64,000 nt of DNA from Lunularia cruciata (taxonomy: Eukaryota > Streptophyta > Marchantiopsida > Lunulariales > Lunulariaceae): contig OX419762.1 in NCBI GenBank assembly GCA_948567375.1, forward strand, positions 4,470,001 through 4,534,000. Direction: 5' to 3'. The notes below the pieces were generated by a model that worked only from the letters and a program-made list of their open reading frames with translations, was not told the origin of the DNA and did not search any database. The stretch's first letter is position 1, and each line of letters starts with the position of its first letter. Both the position numbers and the translations under genes were made by a program. Below are positions 22,742 through 34,004 of this stretch, one piece after another.

Positions 22742-23365
22742 AAGAACTCGGCAAGACCAGCAAGCGGAAATCAATGAGAAGTTTTGGCCTCTTTAAAGTA
22801 CAGTGCACCCAGTAGTCGAGGAGTCAGCGTGGATGGATGGATGGTGTGGGATTTTGCCTGTGATGAGCGTGCGATTTGTGTACAAAACACTGTATATACT
22901 GCAGATCGCAATTCTCTTCTCGTCTACAGCTTCTGGCGGCTGTCGTAGAAGGTGAGGTTTGAATGAAGCACCGACAGATGGGGAAGTCGTCTTTATACTA
23001 CCAATAAGGTCTTGAGAATGGCAAGGTTGGAGTGTCAAAAACCCGGCCACGTGGTGACCTCATTTACAGGACAATAGGCACACAACGCTACGGTAAGGCA
23101 CCCAATCTACTGTGAGCGCTGTACACAGTTGCAGAGTATACACAGTAACGGGAACGGGAACCCCTATACCATTATTAGCTCTACGCTTTTTGGCACGAAA
23201 AGTGCTTCAGAGTCGGGACCTTTGCGACGCCCATGTGTGGGTTCTTGCAAGTTGGACGTCTAGAATCAGTGCAAATTCGCATCGCATGAAATCACCTCTA
23301 CATCTCTTGATTTTGACCTCACCTCAACACCTCTCGATCAATGTTTTTGATTTATGGATTCCATA
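22742..23365. other. Upstream region of the phototropin-like gene
   Basis: CpG-normal and without a convincing frame. A short GGATGGATGGATGG run lies at 22,830-22,843. Contains the promoter region of the minus-strand gene; ends where LINE-like sequence begins. Confidence 0.5.
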
Positions 23366-23626
23366 GGGTTGTATCACATCCCAAGATGTACTTAGTGTTC
23401 TTGGAGTGCCAGTAGGATTGGAAGATTTTGTCACACGCTTCTTAGACTAGACGTTGCCTTTGCAGAGGATGTTCTCCATGTGGATGACTTTTCATTACTA
23501 TGAGATCCAGAGGTAGTATTTGGTATACTCTCTCCCAATATTACTCGTCCACCATCCTACCTCATTCGTACAGTTCCCCCCTCGCCGTCCTTCCTATCAC
23601 ATCTGAGAGCATTTGATAGGAAGATT

Positions 23627-23977
23627 ATGGGAGTCTTTGGTGATATTATTGGACCAAGGACTTTTGAGTGTGTGACAGTGGATTTGGCACGTAGACAAAT
23701 CGCTCTACTGATCTCGTGTGGTGGGGTTGGCTTGCTTTCTATGGCACCTATAGCATTTTTGGGTAGTTGGACTCTCTCGGCACCCCTACTTTCCTCTCGT
23801 ATTGTGGTTGTTGATAGACCGGTTTTGGAGATTTATGTGACAGAGGTGGAGGGAGGATCCTTTTCTCTCCAGGTGTTAGGCAGACGAGAGATAGTCTATC
23901 CCCACGAGCATGAGAGGATTTTCCACCTTTTGCTTCACTATCGTCAGATTGGACTAGAGGTTTATAGTCTTCCTTGA
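23627..23977 (+). pseudogene. LINE ORF segment after the reverse transcriptase core
   Basis: The 116-aa frame MGVFGDIIG... contains LLSCGGVGLLSM-type sequence (ISCGGVGLLSMAP). It is shared with the minus-strand copy at 47,692-47,985 (CGGFGLLSM, GNWTLSAPLLS). In LINE proteins with the RPIAIGE-type polymerase this corresponds to the thumb/linker part. It overlaps the next frame by 4 bp in another phase, so the original ORF has a shift here. Confidence 0.75.
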
Positions 23978-24525
23978 TGGAGCAACAATATGAGCATACG
24001 CTACATTCTCTCTTAGTCTACTCGTCCATTCCTCATGCTACTAGAGCACGTCTTTGCTCTTGCTCCGGCAAGGGTGCAGGCTCTTGGATCCTAGCTCGAT
24101 CGTGCATTAGGGCTTTCCGACTCGCACCAGCTACTTTTTCTACAATGATGAGGTTTCGCCTAGGTTTGGTCCACCCATTTGCATCTTCATTATTCACTTG
24201 TGAGTGTGGTTCTACACTAGATGCAGCAGCGGTCCACATGACACGGTGTCCTTTTGGAGGACAGAGTATAGCTACCCATGATGCCATTAGAGACATAGTG
24301 TTTGCTATGGCACAAGAGAGTGGATACTTGGCTTGGAGGGAGCATTCGTATGCTTTGCAGACGACATGTGTCAAGGCAGACTTATACTTGGTCCAAGATG
24401 ATCAGGTGATAGTAGCGGATGTCGTGGTTACGGACCCTACGCGGGATACAGTTTCGGAGGGAGTGATTACCCATCCCCCTGTATGGGCGGCGAGTGCAGC
24501 AGCAGGTCGCAAGGTCTCCGAGTAG
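23974..24525 (+). pseudogene. LINE ORF C-terminus: Cys/His motif and endonuclease-like domain
   Basis: The 183-aa frame has a zinc-binding-like set CECG...H...C (about residues 77-92: FTCECGSTLD, VHMTRCPFGG) followed by H-x-RD. Next come an E in the WREHSYAL stretch, KADLYLV and VADVVVTDPT (~150). In relatives known from algae, oomycetes and invertebrates this order (C-CG-H-C, then E...AD...DV.V..P) marks the C-terminal restriction-like endonuclease domain that nicks target DNA. The identification of the nuclease is by motif spacing only. It ends in a TAG at 24,523 and is followed by ~430 bp of decayed ORF end and the tail. Confidence 0.75.
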
Positions 24526-24960
24526 AGGGGCATGCAGTGAGGTCACATCTTTGTTCCTCTAGCCTTGGAGTTATATAGAACGATGGACATGGCATTTGAC
24601 ACATTTGTCAGGGAGTGCAAGAGAGCTTATCATGTTAGGCGTCAAGGGTACCACTCTCACTCTCATACTTTGTAGCATATTTTAGACAACATGTGTCCAT
24701 TGCTCTACAGAGTGCAGTGGCTGGTGCAATCCATAGGAGAACAATCACATTAGGTGATGTTTCTTCGGATGCTCCAGTTGTGTGTAGACCGTACGACTTG
24801 CATAGCTCGGATATCTTAGTTGCGGTAGGGCAGATTTCTCATATAGACTCTATTGGGACTTAGGCCCATGTTACCTTTTTTTTGTCTCTCCCTTGTATGG
24901 CTTGATGGGGTCTTCCCATCCTTGGGTTTTCCTCCGTGGTCGCCTTTCTTCTACTTATGG

Positions 24961-26233
24961 CCTTTGTTGGCAGGTATGTAAACCGGGTGCAAACTTGACA
25001 AACTCGAGGATGGTGTACGTTGAGGCTTTACAAGCAAGAAGCCACTTGTTTCATTTCAACGCATAGACCGAGACCCTAAATATAACCTCAAACAATGTAG
25101 AGACCAAGACCAAATCCTCCATCATCTGCTCTTGTAAAAGACTTTAATTTGGCATCCGGGAAATGGTTGGACCAGAGTTGTTACTCCTTGCCTTTACTCC
25201 CTGGAGTATACTTTAAGAATCACCGGGAATCCCAGAAGACGTGACTTCCCCAAAGCTTCCACATCAAGCGTCTTGAAAGTGCACCTTGGCACGTTGTTTT
25301 GTTCAATGAGTGTAACCTTGTTCGTCTGTATCATTTCACTTAGATTTTTTCACTTGTAGTATAATCGTAAGCTCTACTCCGATAAGTACAATCCTAAGTA
25401 CTTTTCGGCTCTCTATCGTGCGTCGAGTCGAGATCACTTCGTTTTCAGTAAACCACACTAGGGTTAAACTGAGATTAGTTCTAAAACCCCAACGTTTAAC
25501 TCCTGCTCCATTTAGGATGGGGACGGATACATCTTTCAACGTCGACGAGCGCACACACGCACACACACAGGCAACAATTTCACATGCGATACATGCGTAT
25601 CGGATTTTGCAGACAACAGAGGCAGTAATCCAAATTTAATCAGGCTATTAAGCGAATCAACCAGATACGCGGGATCTGCCAGCGCAATCGTCGACGCACA
25701 TAATCAATGCGCGTATAGGTGGATGTACCAGAGACTCTGTTGCATGCTTCCCGGCACCAAGAAACCAAGGTATGGGCCTACCTTCTACACCGTGATATAA
25801 AACTTCATAGGGAGGGAGGTTGGTTGCAATAGGAACTGCTATAACAACGATCGGTGTATATTACTGGCATCTCTCGTCATCTCTGGTAAATCTCAGATCG
25901 ATTTTGTTCTTGTTAAGGTTTCAATTGGTACCGTCCACAGCAGAACCTACTACTTCGCGGCATCATAACGAAGAAACTTTCAAAACTGAATGGTGTACTG
26001 TACAGATGTCTATAGTGTACTCAATTGACCAAGGGATAAAGAAAGCCTCCTTGTTGGTCCTTCGTAGAATAAATTTGGAACAAACATTTCCGAAATTGTA
26101 CGCAACCTATGCAAAGATGCCCGTTACGCATGATGATGAAATAAAGATATCAATGGACGGGTTTCCAGTCTCTACCAGTTAAGTGATCGCTCACAAAGTA
26201 GCCTGAAATCAAAGCTCAAAATAGGCTGTAGTT
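24961..26233. other. Spacer with one unidentified frame
   Basis: A plus-strand frame at 25,820-26,182 (120 aa, starts MVAIGTAITTIGVYYW with a hydrophobic first 35 residues) matches no family I know and may be chance. A CA-rich run lies at 25,551-25,569. Otherwise nothing seen. Confidence 0.4.
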
Positions 26234-26388
26234 TAGTTTAATACGGGACAAAGGCGACCGCGTAGAATAACAGGAAGGATGGGAAGACCCATCAAGCCGT
26301 ACAAGGATGGGCCATAAGAGGTAAAATGGAGCTAAGCCCCAGGAGAAATTTGCCTTCCTGCATTTAAGATATCCAAGTGTAGTTTAAT
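26234..26388 (-). mobile_element. LINE 3'-tail copy with 9-bp target duplication
   Basis: The inserted piece 26,243-26,379 (137 bp) holds the complement of the LINE end (GGCGACCGCGTAGAATAAC, GGATGGGAAGACCCATCAAG) plus the ...AAGATATCCAAG stretch of the 3' region. TAGTTTAAT flanks it at 26,234-26,242 and 26,380-26,388. Confidence 0.85.
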
Positions 26389-26711
26389 GTTTAAATTCGA
26401 ATAGTTTTGTTTGATAGTTGTGTCTTTAATCTTTTTCAGATCCCCCTTAGTTTCTGGGTGCTTGTTGTTGATATGTTTTTTCCTTCGGGCCCTACTAGTG
26501 TACTAGTGTTTCTTTTCGATCGTTTGTTATTGTTGGATCAAGCGCTTTTCTTTCCTCTCATATACATTTATTTGTGCCTTGTACTCTTCTTCTTTTTTGG
26601 CATTGTTTATATATTCAGTACACTTTTAGCATAATATATGTTTCGATTGATGTTATGTTTTCTGCGCAGTTTTACTTCAAAATAAAACTCGGACATGGGG
26701 ATCATGGTGTA

Positions 26712-26824
26712 AATAGAATTGGGGCTTAGCCCCATCTTACCTTCTTTTTTTTTTGTCTCTACCTTGTACGGCTTGATGGGGTCTTCCCATCCTTCGTTTT
26801 TCTACGCGCGGTCGCCTTCTTCCC
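26712..26824 (+). mobile_element. LINE 3'-tail copy (plus)
   Basis: GGGGCTTAGCCCCATCTTACC, a T-run, TTGTACGGCTTGATGGGGTC and CGCGCGGTCGCCTTCTT match the LINE end. It lies close to the edge of the CpG-poor block that starts near 26.9 kb. Confidence 0.85.
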
Positions 26825-26910
26825 GATGTACAAAGAATAAGCGTTTCCATTGTAGGATTCTTTCGAGTACCTCGTCTCTGGTAGTTAGAGTTGTTTGATT
26901 CTAAGCGGTA

Positions 26911-26980
26911 GGAGCTTTCAGCTCCACTTGTATGGAGCTTTCAGCTCCACTTGTATGGAGCTTTCAGCTCCATACAAGTG
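26911..26980. repeat. Three 23-bp tandem units ending in a hairpin
   Basis: GGAGCTTTCAGCTCCACTTG plus TAT is repeated with a 23-bp period at 26,911, 26,934 and 26,957. The last unit turns into a perfect inverted repeat, CACTTGTATGGAGC-TTTCA-GCTCCATACAAGTG (26,948-26,980). Each unit also contains the small palindrome GGAGCTTTCAGCTCC. Confidence 0.9.
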
Positions 26981-27718
26981 AAAATTTACTGTTTAACATA
27001 TTATCCTCTTGTATTATGTTCTTGGAAAATACATATTAGAATAAATAATCTATTATATGATTGTAAATATATTTGAGATTTTATCAATAAGCCTTTTCTT
27101 CCCTGATACTCAAGTTAAGAAATATTGAACTATGGAAGATCCGGATAGAACTATAATCACAACAATTCACAAAGTTACATCAACTTCAAATTTATAAAAA
27201 TTATCATAAGTAAATATTTTTAGTTAACACATGGAAAATTATGCGTCTTTGTCATGGGTGACTATGAGGTTCTTAGCATAAAAACTGATGAGCAATCAAA
27301 TCCATTTTGACCAGTAATCCTTAAAAATCATAATATATTACTTTCTTCAAGGAATTAATTCTCTACTCGGTAGATTATGAAAGAACATATTTTACAACAA
27401 GAGCTAAAAAATAATATTATTCCTTCTTATAAAGATAGATTTTGTTTCCAAGATGAGGATAAAACTCGTATAAGTATTATTGAAGATTACAATGTTTTAG
27501 TTAAGCCTATGAGAAATCAAAGTAACTACAAATGACATTTTATTCTACATTATGTTTAAACTATTACATTCTTTCTAATAGAGATAAAAGAAAATTGAAT
27601 TTCCAAAATTCCAATAGATAAAGTCATCTAGAAAAAACAAAAGATTCTATTCCCAATGAAATAACTTATTTCTATATCAAATAAAATAATGACTAGCTTG
27701 AGAGTTTAAATACCAATA

Positions 27719-27721
<3 letters not shown>
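26981..27721. other. AT-rich, CpG-poor sequence, nothing recognised
   Basis: No frame longer than ~60 codons with features; probably decayed transposable-element DNA. Confidence 0.5.

Positions 27722-27796
<75 letters not shown>
27722..27796. repeat. (AT)n microsatellite
   Basis: About 75 bp of almost pure TA/AT dinucleotides. Confidence 0.97.
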
Positions 27797-27801
<5 letters not shown>

Positions 27802-27899
27802 CACCTTGTGTCCACCTTTCCCATTTCTTGTAGATATGCATACATAGACTACTTCCATAGAATTTTACATCTTTTCATGATGCTTTACTCTTATACCCT

Positions 27900-30060
27900 C
27901 TCTGATTCCTTGCCCGTTTAGACTTTGGAACTTGCTGCGGATCATTCATGTTCTTAAAACATCTCCTTTTGTGGTTTTACTCAGGACTGTGTCTGATATC
28001 ACTACAATCCTCCAATGCCTTTTTCTTTTTCTCTCTCCATACCTCTCAAACTATCCAAAGATCTTCCCCAAAAATTTGGCCCACACTTATCATCTTCCCT
28101 TTTACCGCTAAGGAGATAGAAAAAGCTAGTTTACAATCTTTGCTGTGAGACCCAGAAGTTCTCCAGGTTTTAGCTCTAGTACTCCATTTACTATCCCCAT
28201 TGTTGCTTTTAAGTATGGGAAAACTCTGGGCCATTTACACTTTAACTTAGCCTCACTATCAAGCAAGTTATAAAATTTGTATTCTCCTCCTTCTCCCTGC
28301 ATTTATCTTCATCATCCAAGTTTCATTAACCCTTCATATGGACATGTCATTACAGCTTCCCTTCAGATTTTACCTTCCTCCACCATATCACTTCTCTTCT
28401 CCAAAGGGACCAAGTTTTGTCTTTCGCCCACTTCTCCCTCCTCTTCTTTCATTTTTATTCAAATTTGCATTCAAAACTTTGCTCTTTCTTATGAAGCAAT
28501 CCTGGGCACCAAAGGTATTTTTGACCAATAGAAAGTCACCCTTCTACATAAAGTTAAAATTTTACTCAATCTCCCTCCCACTTTGGATGATTTCAATTAT
28601 GTAGATCCAATTTTCCTTTCCCCTCATGATAGAAAACTTCTTATTCATTTCAAGTCCCATTTCATTATTACTTATATGGACAAGTGTCCTAACAATTTTG
28701 TATTCATTTGTAGACAATTTTACATATAGACTTTACCTAATGAGATTCATTCTCCTTCAGCTACCTATAAACACACTTATTCCTCAAACCCATCTCTTAC
28801 TTTCTCAACATAGTTTCAATACTTCTCAAGGATTTCACACTTCCAAGGATTTTGAGAAACTCACTACTTGTGTTGTGCTTGGAAATTCCATAAGTCTCCT
28901 GTTGTTCCTACGTTCATTGCTGCAAGATACTTCTACTTCATAATCTGAACTTTCTTGCTGGCTCAGCTCCTTCTTCAAAGCACTGCTACCTTCTGCAAAC
29001 AACCTCTGGAAGAATGAATTCTTATATGTGGGGCTGTTGGTCGATTCTAGCTGGATCTTGGATGACACTTTTGGGGTTCCAGTTTTACTTGAGAAGGTGC
29101 AAAGATTATGCAAGACAAGATCCTCTATTCCCCCAACCTCTAGTTTGCAACAGACTCATGCCATTTTGGAGAAAGTCCTTTTTCAAATTTTTGATTTCAC
29201 CACCCCGTGTCAAAGATCCACCTCCATGACCTCAAAACAAGGTTGTCTACTCTCATCAGATCTATTTTCCATTACATGTTCACTCTGAATCGGGAAATTG
29301 TGTTGCTTGTTGAGACCTCTACAATTAACTTCAATTATAGATGGCCTAAAAACAGAAACAATATCTCTCAATTGGCAAAACATCTTAAATTAAAGGCTGT
29401 TGATGCGGAATTGCTTATCTATTGGATGTTGTTCCTTTTTTATAACCTCTACATCACTTTGTGAATCAGCTCTTCCATCAAGAGATTGGGATTCCTATGG
29501 GGACACATAGTGTTGTCTTTGTGCTAACCTATACCTCTTCACCTATGAACTTGATTTCATATGCAGATTACTGGATGCCAACAATGTTGCATTGTTGCAA
29601 AACCTGTCCCAAATTTGCAAATATGTCTATGATCTTCTTGTGGTAGGCTCAAGACTTGATCATTTACAGATTTCATGTATAAGGATGATGTTGCCAGAGG
29701 TGATGGAATATATCCTAGACTTTCTTATGAGTTAGTCTGAACTTATGTTGGCACTCATTGTGATTATCTTTGTCGTATTACACATGACAACTTCAACATG
29801 TTTGTCTATGTCTATGATAAGAAAGAGCTGCCTCACTTTGCTCACATCAAGACAATCTAGATCCCTCATGTTCTTTCTGATATTTCCTCCAATTGTAAAT
29901 TAGGGATTATAAAATCAGAGTGTGTTAGATAAAGATATATATGTAATTCAAAAAGTCATACCTTTTAGCTTGTAGGAAACTTATAGATAGCTTTGTCTCC
30001 AAAGATTACCCACTTCACCTGATCCATAATAAAATTTGCTCTATCTTACTAAAAGAAAAA
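27900..30060 (+). mobile_element. Fossil reverse transcriptase, Penelope-like or related (tentative)
   Basis: The plus strand shows, in order, motifs of a widespread non-LTR-type polymerase family: a DK-PNNFVFIC-Y block near 28,680-28,725, FDFTT near 29,194, and the fingers/palm motif GIPMGT at 29,488-29,505. A YDKKELPHF block at about 29,813-29,840 follows, then a KLGIIKSECVRY-like block at 29,890-29,935. In animal and algal relatives the same order (DK-NNVVVVC, DFSTLYT, GIPMGTNCAP, YDKRDDFNF, SQLIRF) occurs in one protein. The assignment to Penelope-like elements is a guess; the RT call itself is firmer. The copy is old and broken many times. Ends could not be fixed. Confidence 0.6.
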
Positions 30061-33055
30061 AAACATCCATGGTTATCATGGGCTTAGTATCTATAGAGAT
30101 TTGAGAATATCTATTCTTTCTGCCAGACAGTGAGCTCATTTTTAAGCACACCAGTAGTTTTTTTCCCTTAGACTTGTATACCATCTTGACTCCTGAAGTG
30201 TTTTATATATATTGAATACCACTATTTGGGATTTTTTTCTGCCATATGGATTTTCATCAAAGGCTTATGGACACGTGGCCCAGCTGGTCTTTCACTTGAC
30301 ATGGGGCTGCATTTGCCTCCATGGTTTGCCCTATTGCGAGATGCCCTAATTTCTTTTCATTGCTCTTACTTGCTTCTCTGTTTGTCTTGGTTTCTCCTGC
30401 TTGACATGCCTAGTCCTTTCTTGTGTAGCATTGAGGTTTTTTGCTCCTTGCTCGTCCCTTCCTGTGCAGCGTTGAGTCTTTCTGCAATGATGTTTCTTGC
30501 ACTCATGCTTCTTGTTTCCCACTACTTCTGAGCGGCACTCTAGGGGAGCAATTGAGTTTGCCTTGGCACTCATGAGCTTTTGAGCAGAATTCAATATGAG
30601 GGGTACTAGCAACTGCTCAGCTACTTTGGCACTGCATGAGGCACTGATGAAGTTGCAAGTGCTTTTGTGGAGGTTTACTATGGCCTCTTTTTGCTTCCCT
30701 TAGTTGTTTAGCGTCTTAGGACTCCAGTGTCCTTAATGCTGGTTGTGATATCATTTCTATCTTGTCCTCTAACGCTTTGCTCTCATTCTCCTTTTACACT
30801 TCAACCCATTTATGTAGCCACATCATCTAAGACTTCTTGTTTTGTTCCACTCCTCCATTTTGCAACTAATTCCCTCCATAGTATTTTCCCTTCCTTCACT
30901 CTTTGATTGCTTCCTACTTTGCCCTCTTGTGCCTATAGTATTCCTACCCGACTCCAGCCCACATTCTTCATTGTTATTCATGCAGTGCTTACTGGCCGCC
31001 TCTTACATCACATTTCCTATTCCTCGTTATCATTTGCATAGATCCTCTTGATTTAATGTTCTTTACTAATCTGTTGGCCATCAATTATTCTCAATTTGTT
31101 TCAATTATGCTTTTGTTGCAGGTTACATTTGCCACATTCTACCTCAATGCTTTAACACTACTCTAGCATTGTGATTCATGTACATATTGCTTATCTATCA
31201 TTTGCGCTTCATGAGTTCTGGGTAACCTATTCCCAGAATGGCTTCTGTTCTTGTATACCAAAATATATATATCAAGAAAAGAATTTATCTTGATAACTCA
31301 ATGCATTTTGGAATTACATATCATGCCATGAATTTCAAGAAGATTCAAGATAAATAAAGATTTTAGATGGTAAAATTATACCCACAAGAAATGTAGATTA
31401 TTTCCATTCTTTAATGATGGTAATGTCCTTTTTATCATTTTATCTTATTTTTTCATTAGACATTCAGTTTTAGATGCAAAATCTTTCCTAACAAAATATT
31501 TCTACAACTTCAGAAAAAATTGTAAAAAGATTTTTCTTTTACATATAGTTAGGATTTTAGTTAGGTAATATCAATATTTTACTACTTCTTCTTAGTCAAG
31601 GACTTAAGAAGCAACCAAATATTTGCAGTGAAGACCTATTCTAATAATAGATTTGTCAACATGAATAACTACCCAAATTTGGAAGATATTAATTAGAGTC
31701 AAGCAAAATAAATTTGACCACAAAACTTATCATTACCGATCTTAGAATACATCTTGAATGTTGTGTATGTAAGCATTATATAAGCATTGACAACTGTTCA
31801 TAGTTTCATCGCATCCAAACTATGACTTTAGATCTTCGATAAACATAAAATATGCTTCACATACACCCAATATTACAGTCCAATTTATGAGTATGCAAGT
31901 TTTATGTATTGTTCTACAGAGACTATACTTGTAAAATATATTAATTATGTTACTCATTAGTTTCTGAAATAGACTTATTCTATGATAATAAGGTATTGCT
32001 AAGTACATTATCTGCATTGCTGATTTTAGATTGCTATAATGCAGAATATATTGTAAATATTGTTCATAACAATAAAATATAATTTATATATCAATTATAT
32101 TTAAATCCACTTGAATCTTTAAACATCAGTCATGATTACTCAAACCATTCATACAAGGAGAATATAAATTAGAATAGAAATTAAAGTTTATAGATCTCAT
32201 AAAAAAATGAAAATGTAGTGTCACAATCAAGCAGTTATTAATGCTATAATTTTTTTTACACTAGGTAACCAAGTTTTTTTTGGCTTTTATCAATAAAAAT
32301 CAGCTTGACATTATAGAAGATAATATATAATGTAGAGCTTAAATTTAATTCATTCATATTTAAACTTATAAAAGTTGATTTATATAAATTTACATTGTAT
32401 AATTATTTACAATATATTTCATAAACGCATTGAATCAAATCATTCAAAGGATGTTTAATTTCACCTTGATTTAGGAGCTTAAAATTATGAGCTCCTAAAT
32501 CTTATTCACATTTGGTGTTGTTTAACTTTTATTGGAAAATCATATCTATATCATATTTAAAAAATAATAAAAAATTAAGTTCATCAAATTTATACAGAAT
32601 TTTTTTAGTTATACGGAGATACACAAACGAGAAAATTTTTCTTTTGAAAAAATTAAGTCGATAAAATTAAACACTAAAGTAGAAAGAATCAATCATCTAC
32701 TATATGTCGGTATTTCTTTTATATTTAAGCTAATTTGGAAACTAAGTTGAGAAGAAATCCACATAATTGAAGTAAATTTTTTTATTTAAAAATTTAAGGT
32801 ATCTTAATAGAATATCAAATAACTTATGAGTTCTAAGTGATATAAATGATCTCTAAAATTGAATCAAATCTTTTAATACTTTGAGCTTATTTCAGAACAT
32901 AGAATTTAAACACTTTTACTCTACATTAGACATTATGAGTAGAGATGTAGCATGGAAATTTAATTATAAATTATGATGATTAAAATTCATAATTAATCTA
33001 GAAAATTGAAAGAGTATCCTTCTACAAGGAGAGAAAATTGTTAAAACGTCAGTAG
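30061..33055. other. AT-rich, CpG-poor stretch, probably decayed elements
   Basis: 30.2-31.3 kb is pyrimidine-rich on + with a long frame (30,226-30,531) lacking any motif, and ends in CTTGTATACCAAAATATATA-like sequence that could be a LINE 3' end. 31.3-33.05 kb has very low GC and no frame. Nothing named can be supported. Confidence 0.4.
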
Positions 33056-33059
33056 TAAT

Positions 33060-33125
33060 AGGCTACCGTGGAAGATGGTAAGACCCCATCGAACGGTAGA
33101 AGGAGAGAACATAAGAGGTAAAACT
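33060..33125 (-). mobile_element. LINE 3'-tail copy (minus), diverged
   Basis: GGCTACCGTGGAAGATGGTA and AGACCCCATCGAACGGTAGA, then AACATAAGAGGTAAAAC, match the complement of the LINE end and the 26.3-kb copy. Confidence 0.7.
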
Positions 33126-33249
33126 TAAGTCAACATTATAGATCATTTCATGGCATTTAAAAAATAATTTTAGAAAGTTTTATATAATTTCTAAATATAC
33201 ACTTTGTATTTACAAAATGTGTGAAAAGTCTATATGGGTCGCTCGAAAA

Positions 33250-33397
33250 GCACATTTGAGTAGATTACAGAGATCCATTCAAGTTCTTTATTTTTAACAA
33301 ACTCCCCAATAAATGGTTCATAGGAAATTCGGATGTGGAGTTTGCATTTGAGTAGATTATGGAGACCTATCCAAGTTCCTTAATTTTAACAAACTCT
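33250..33397. repeat. Two diverged direct repeats, ~94-bp period
   Basis: GCACATTTGAGTAGATTACA...CAAGTTCTTTATTTTTAACAAACTCC at 33,250-33,305 recurs as GCATTTGAGTAGATTATGGA...TTTTAACAAACTCT at 33,344-33,397. Confidence 0.75.
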
Positions 33398-33760
33398 ACA
33401 GTAAGTGTTTTGAATGAAATAACTAATAATGGAGTTTGCACCATATCTCATAGAGTATTAATTAGCAATAATTGTAATTTAGGGTTGATAATAGATTGTC
33501 TTACTAGAATTTTATTTAAATGACTTGAGTGGCAATCCAAGGGAAATCTCAAGAAGGTGTAAGGAGGTGCCAACAGTACCCGAGGGTGCCTTTCCTTTCA
33601 TATGGGTGAAGTAAGCACGGGTTGGCACTCATTAGTGTTAGTTGGCGTTGATTTTTGAAATATATTACTGTTTGTCATTTATATCACCTATTTGATGTAG
33701 CATTTATTTTATTATATTACACTTAATTATACACAAATGAGGATTTTCAAGAAGGGGAGG

Positions 33761-33910
33761 TAGGATGGGTTTGATTATTAGCTCATTGGTAATTTATACT
33801 AATTTCCTGTATTGGGAAGTAGGGTGGTTTCAGTTATTAAGTATGTGGTAAGTTACACTAATTTCCCGTAAAGGGAAGTCCGGAAGGAGGGTTCAGTTAT
33901 CAGCCCATAG
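33761..33910. repeat. 59-bp tandem repeat, 2.5 units
   Basis: TAGGATGGGTTTGATTATTA...GGGAAG (33,761-33,819) is followed by TAGGGTGGTTTCAGTTATTA...GGGAAG (33,820-33,878) and a partial third unit. It sits at the right edge of the CpG-poor block. Confidence 0.8.
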
Positions 33911-34004
33911 CAATCACAAAGTTCACTAAAAAAATATTATGAAATTTGTTATTTATCCCATATACATCTATCAAAACTATTCCTAATGTACTGTAGACAG
34001 AGAT

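Larger units (their letters stand above)
23366..24960 (+). mobile_element. LINE copy, 3' half (plus)
   Basis: This is a 5'-truncated non-LTR retrotransposon. The left end, from GGTTGTATCACATCCCAAGATG, matches the complement of 48,100-48,310. It covers the region after the reverse transcriptase core, a cysteine/histidine cluster, a nuclease-like segment, a short 3' untranslated region and the conserved tail CTTGTATGGCTTGATGGGGT at ~24,893. It is the best preserved copy for the C-terminal part. The likely age is moderate: two long frames survive (23,627-23,977 and 23,974-24,525) although they are in different frames. No poly(A). Confidence 0.87.

Noticed and set aside
30226-30531. 101-aa frame with repeated hydrophobic stretches as a membrane protein
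   Set aside because: It is a pyrimidine-rich, CpG-poor stretch where Leu, Ser and Phe codons arise by composition alone; there is no start context or relative.
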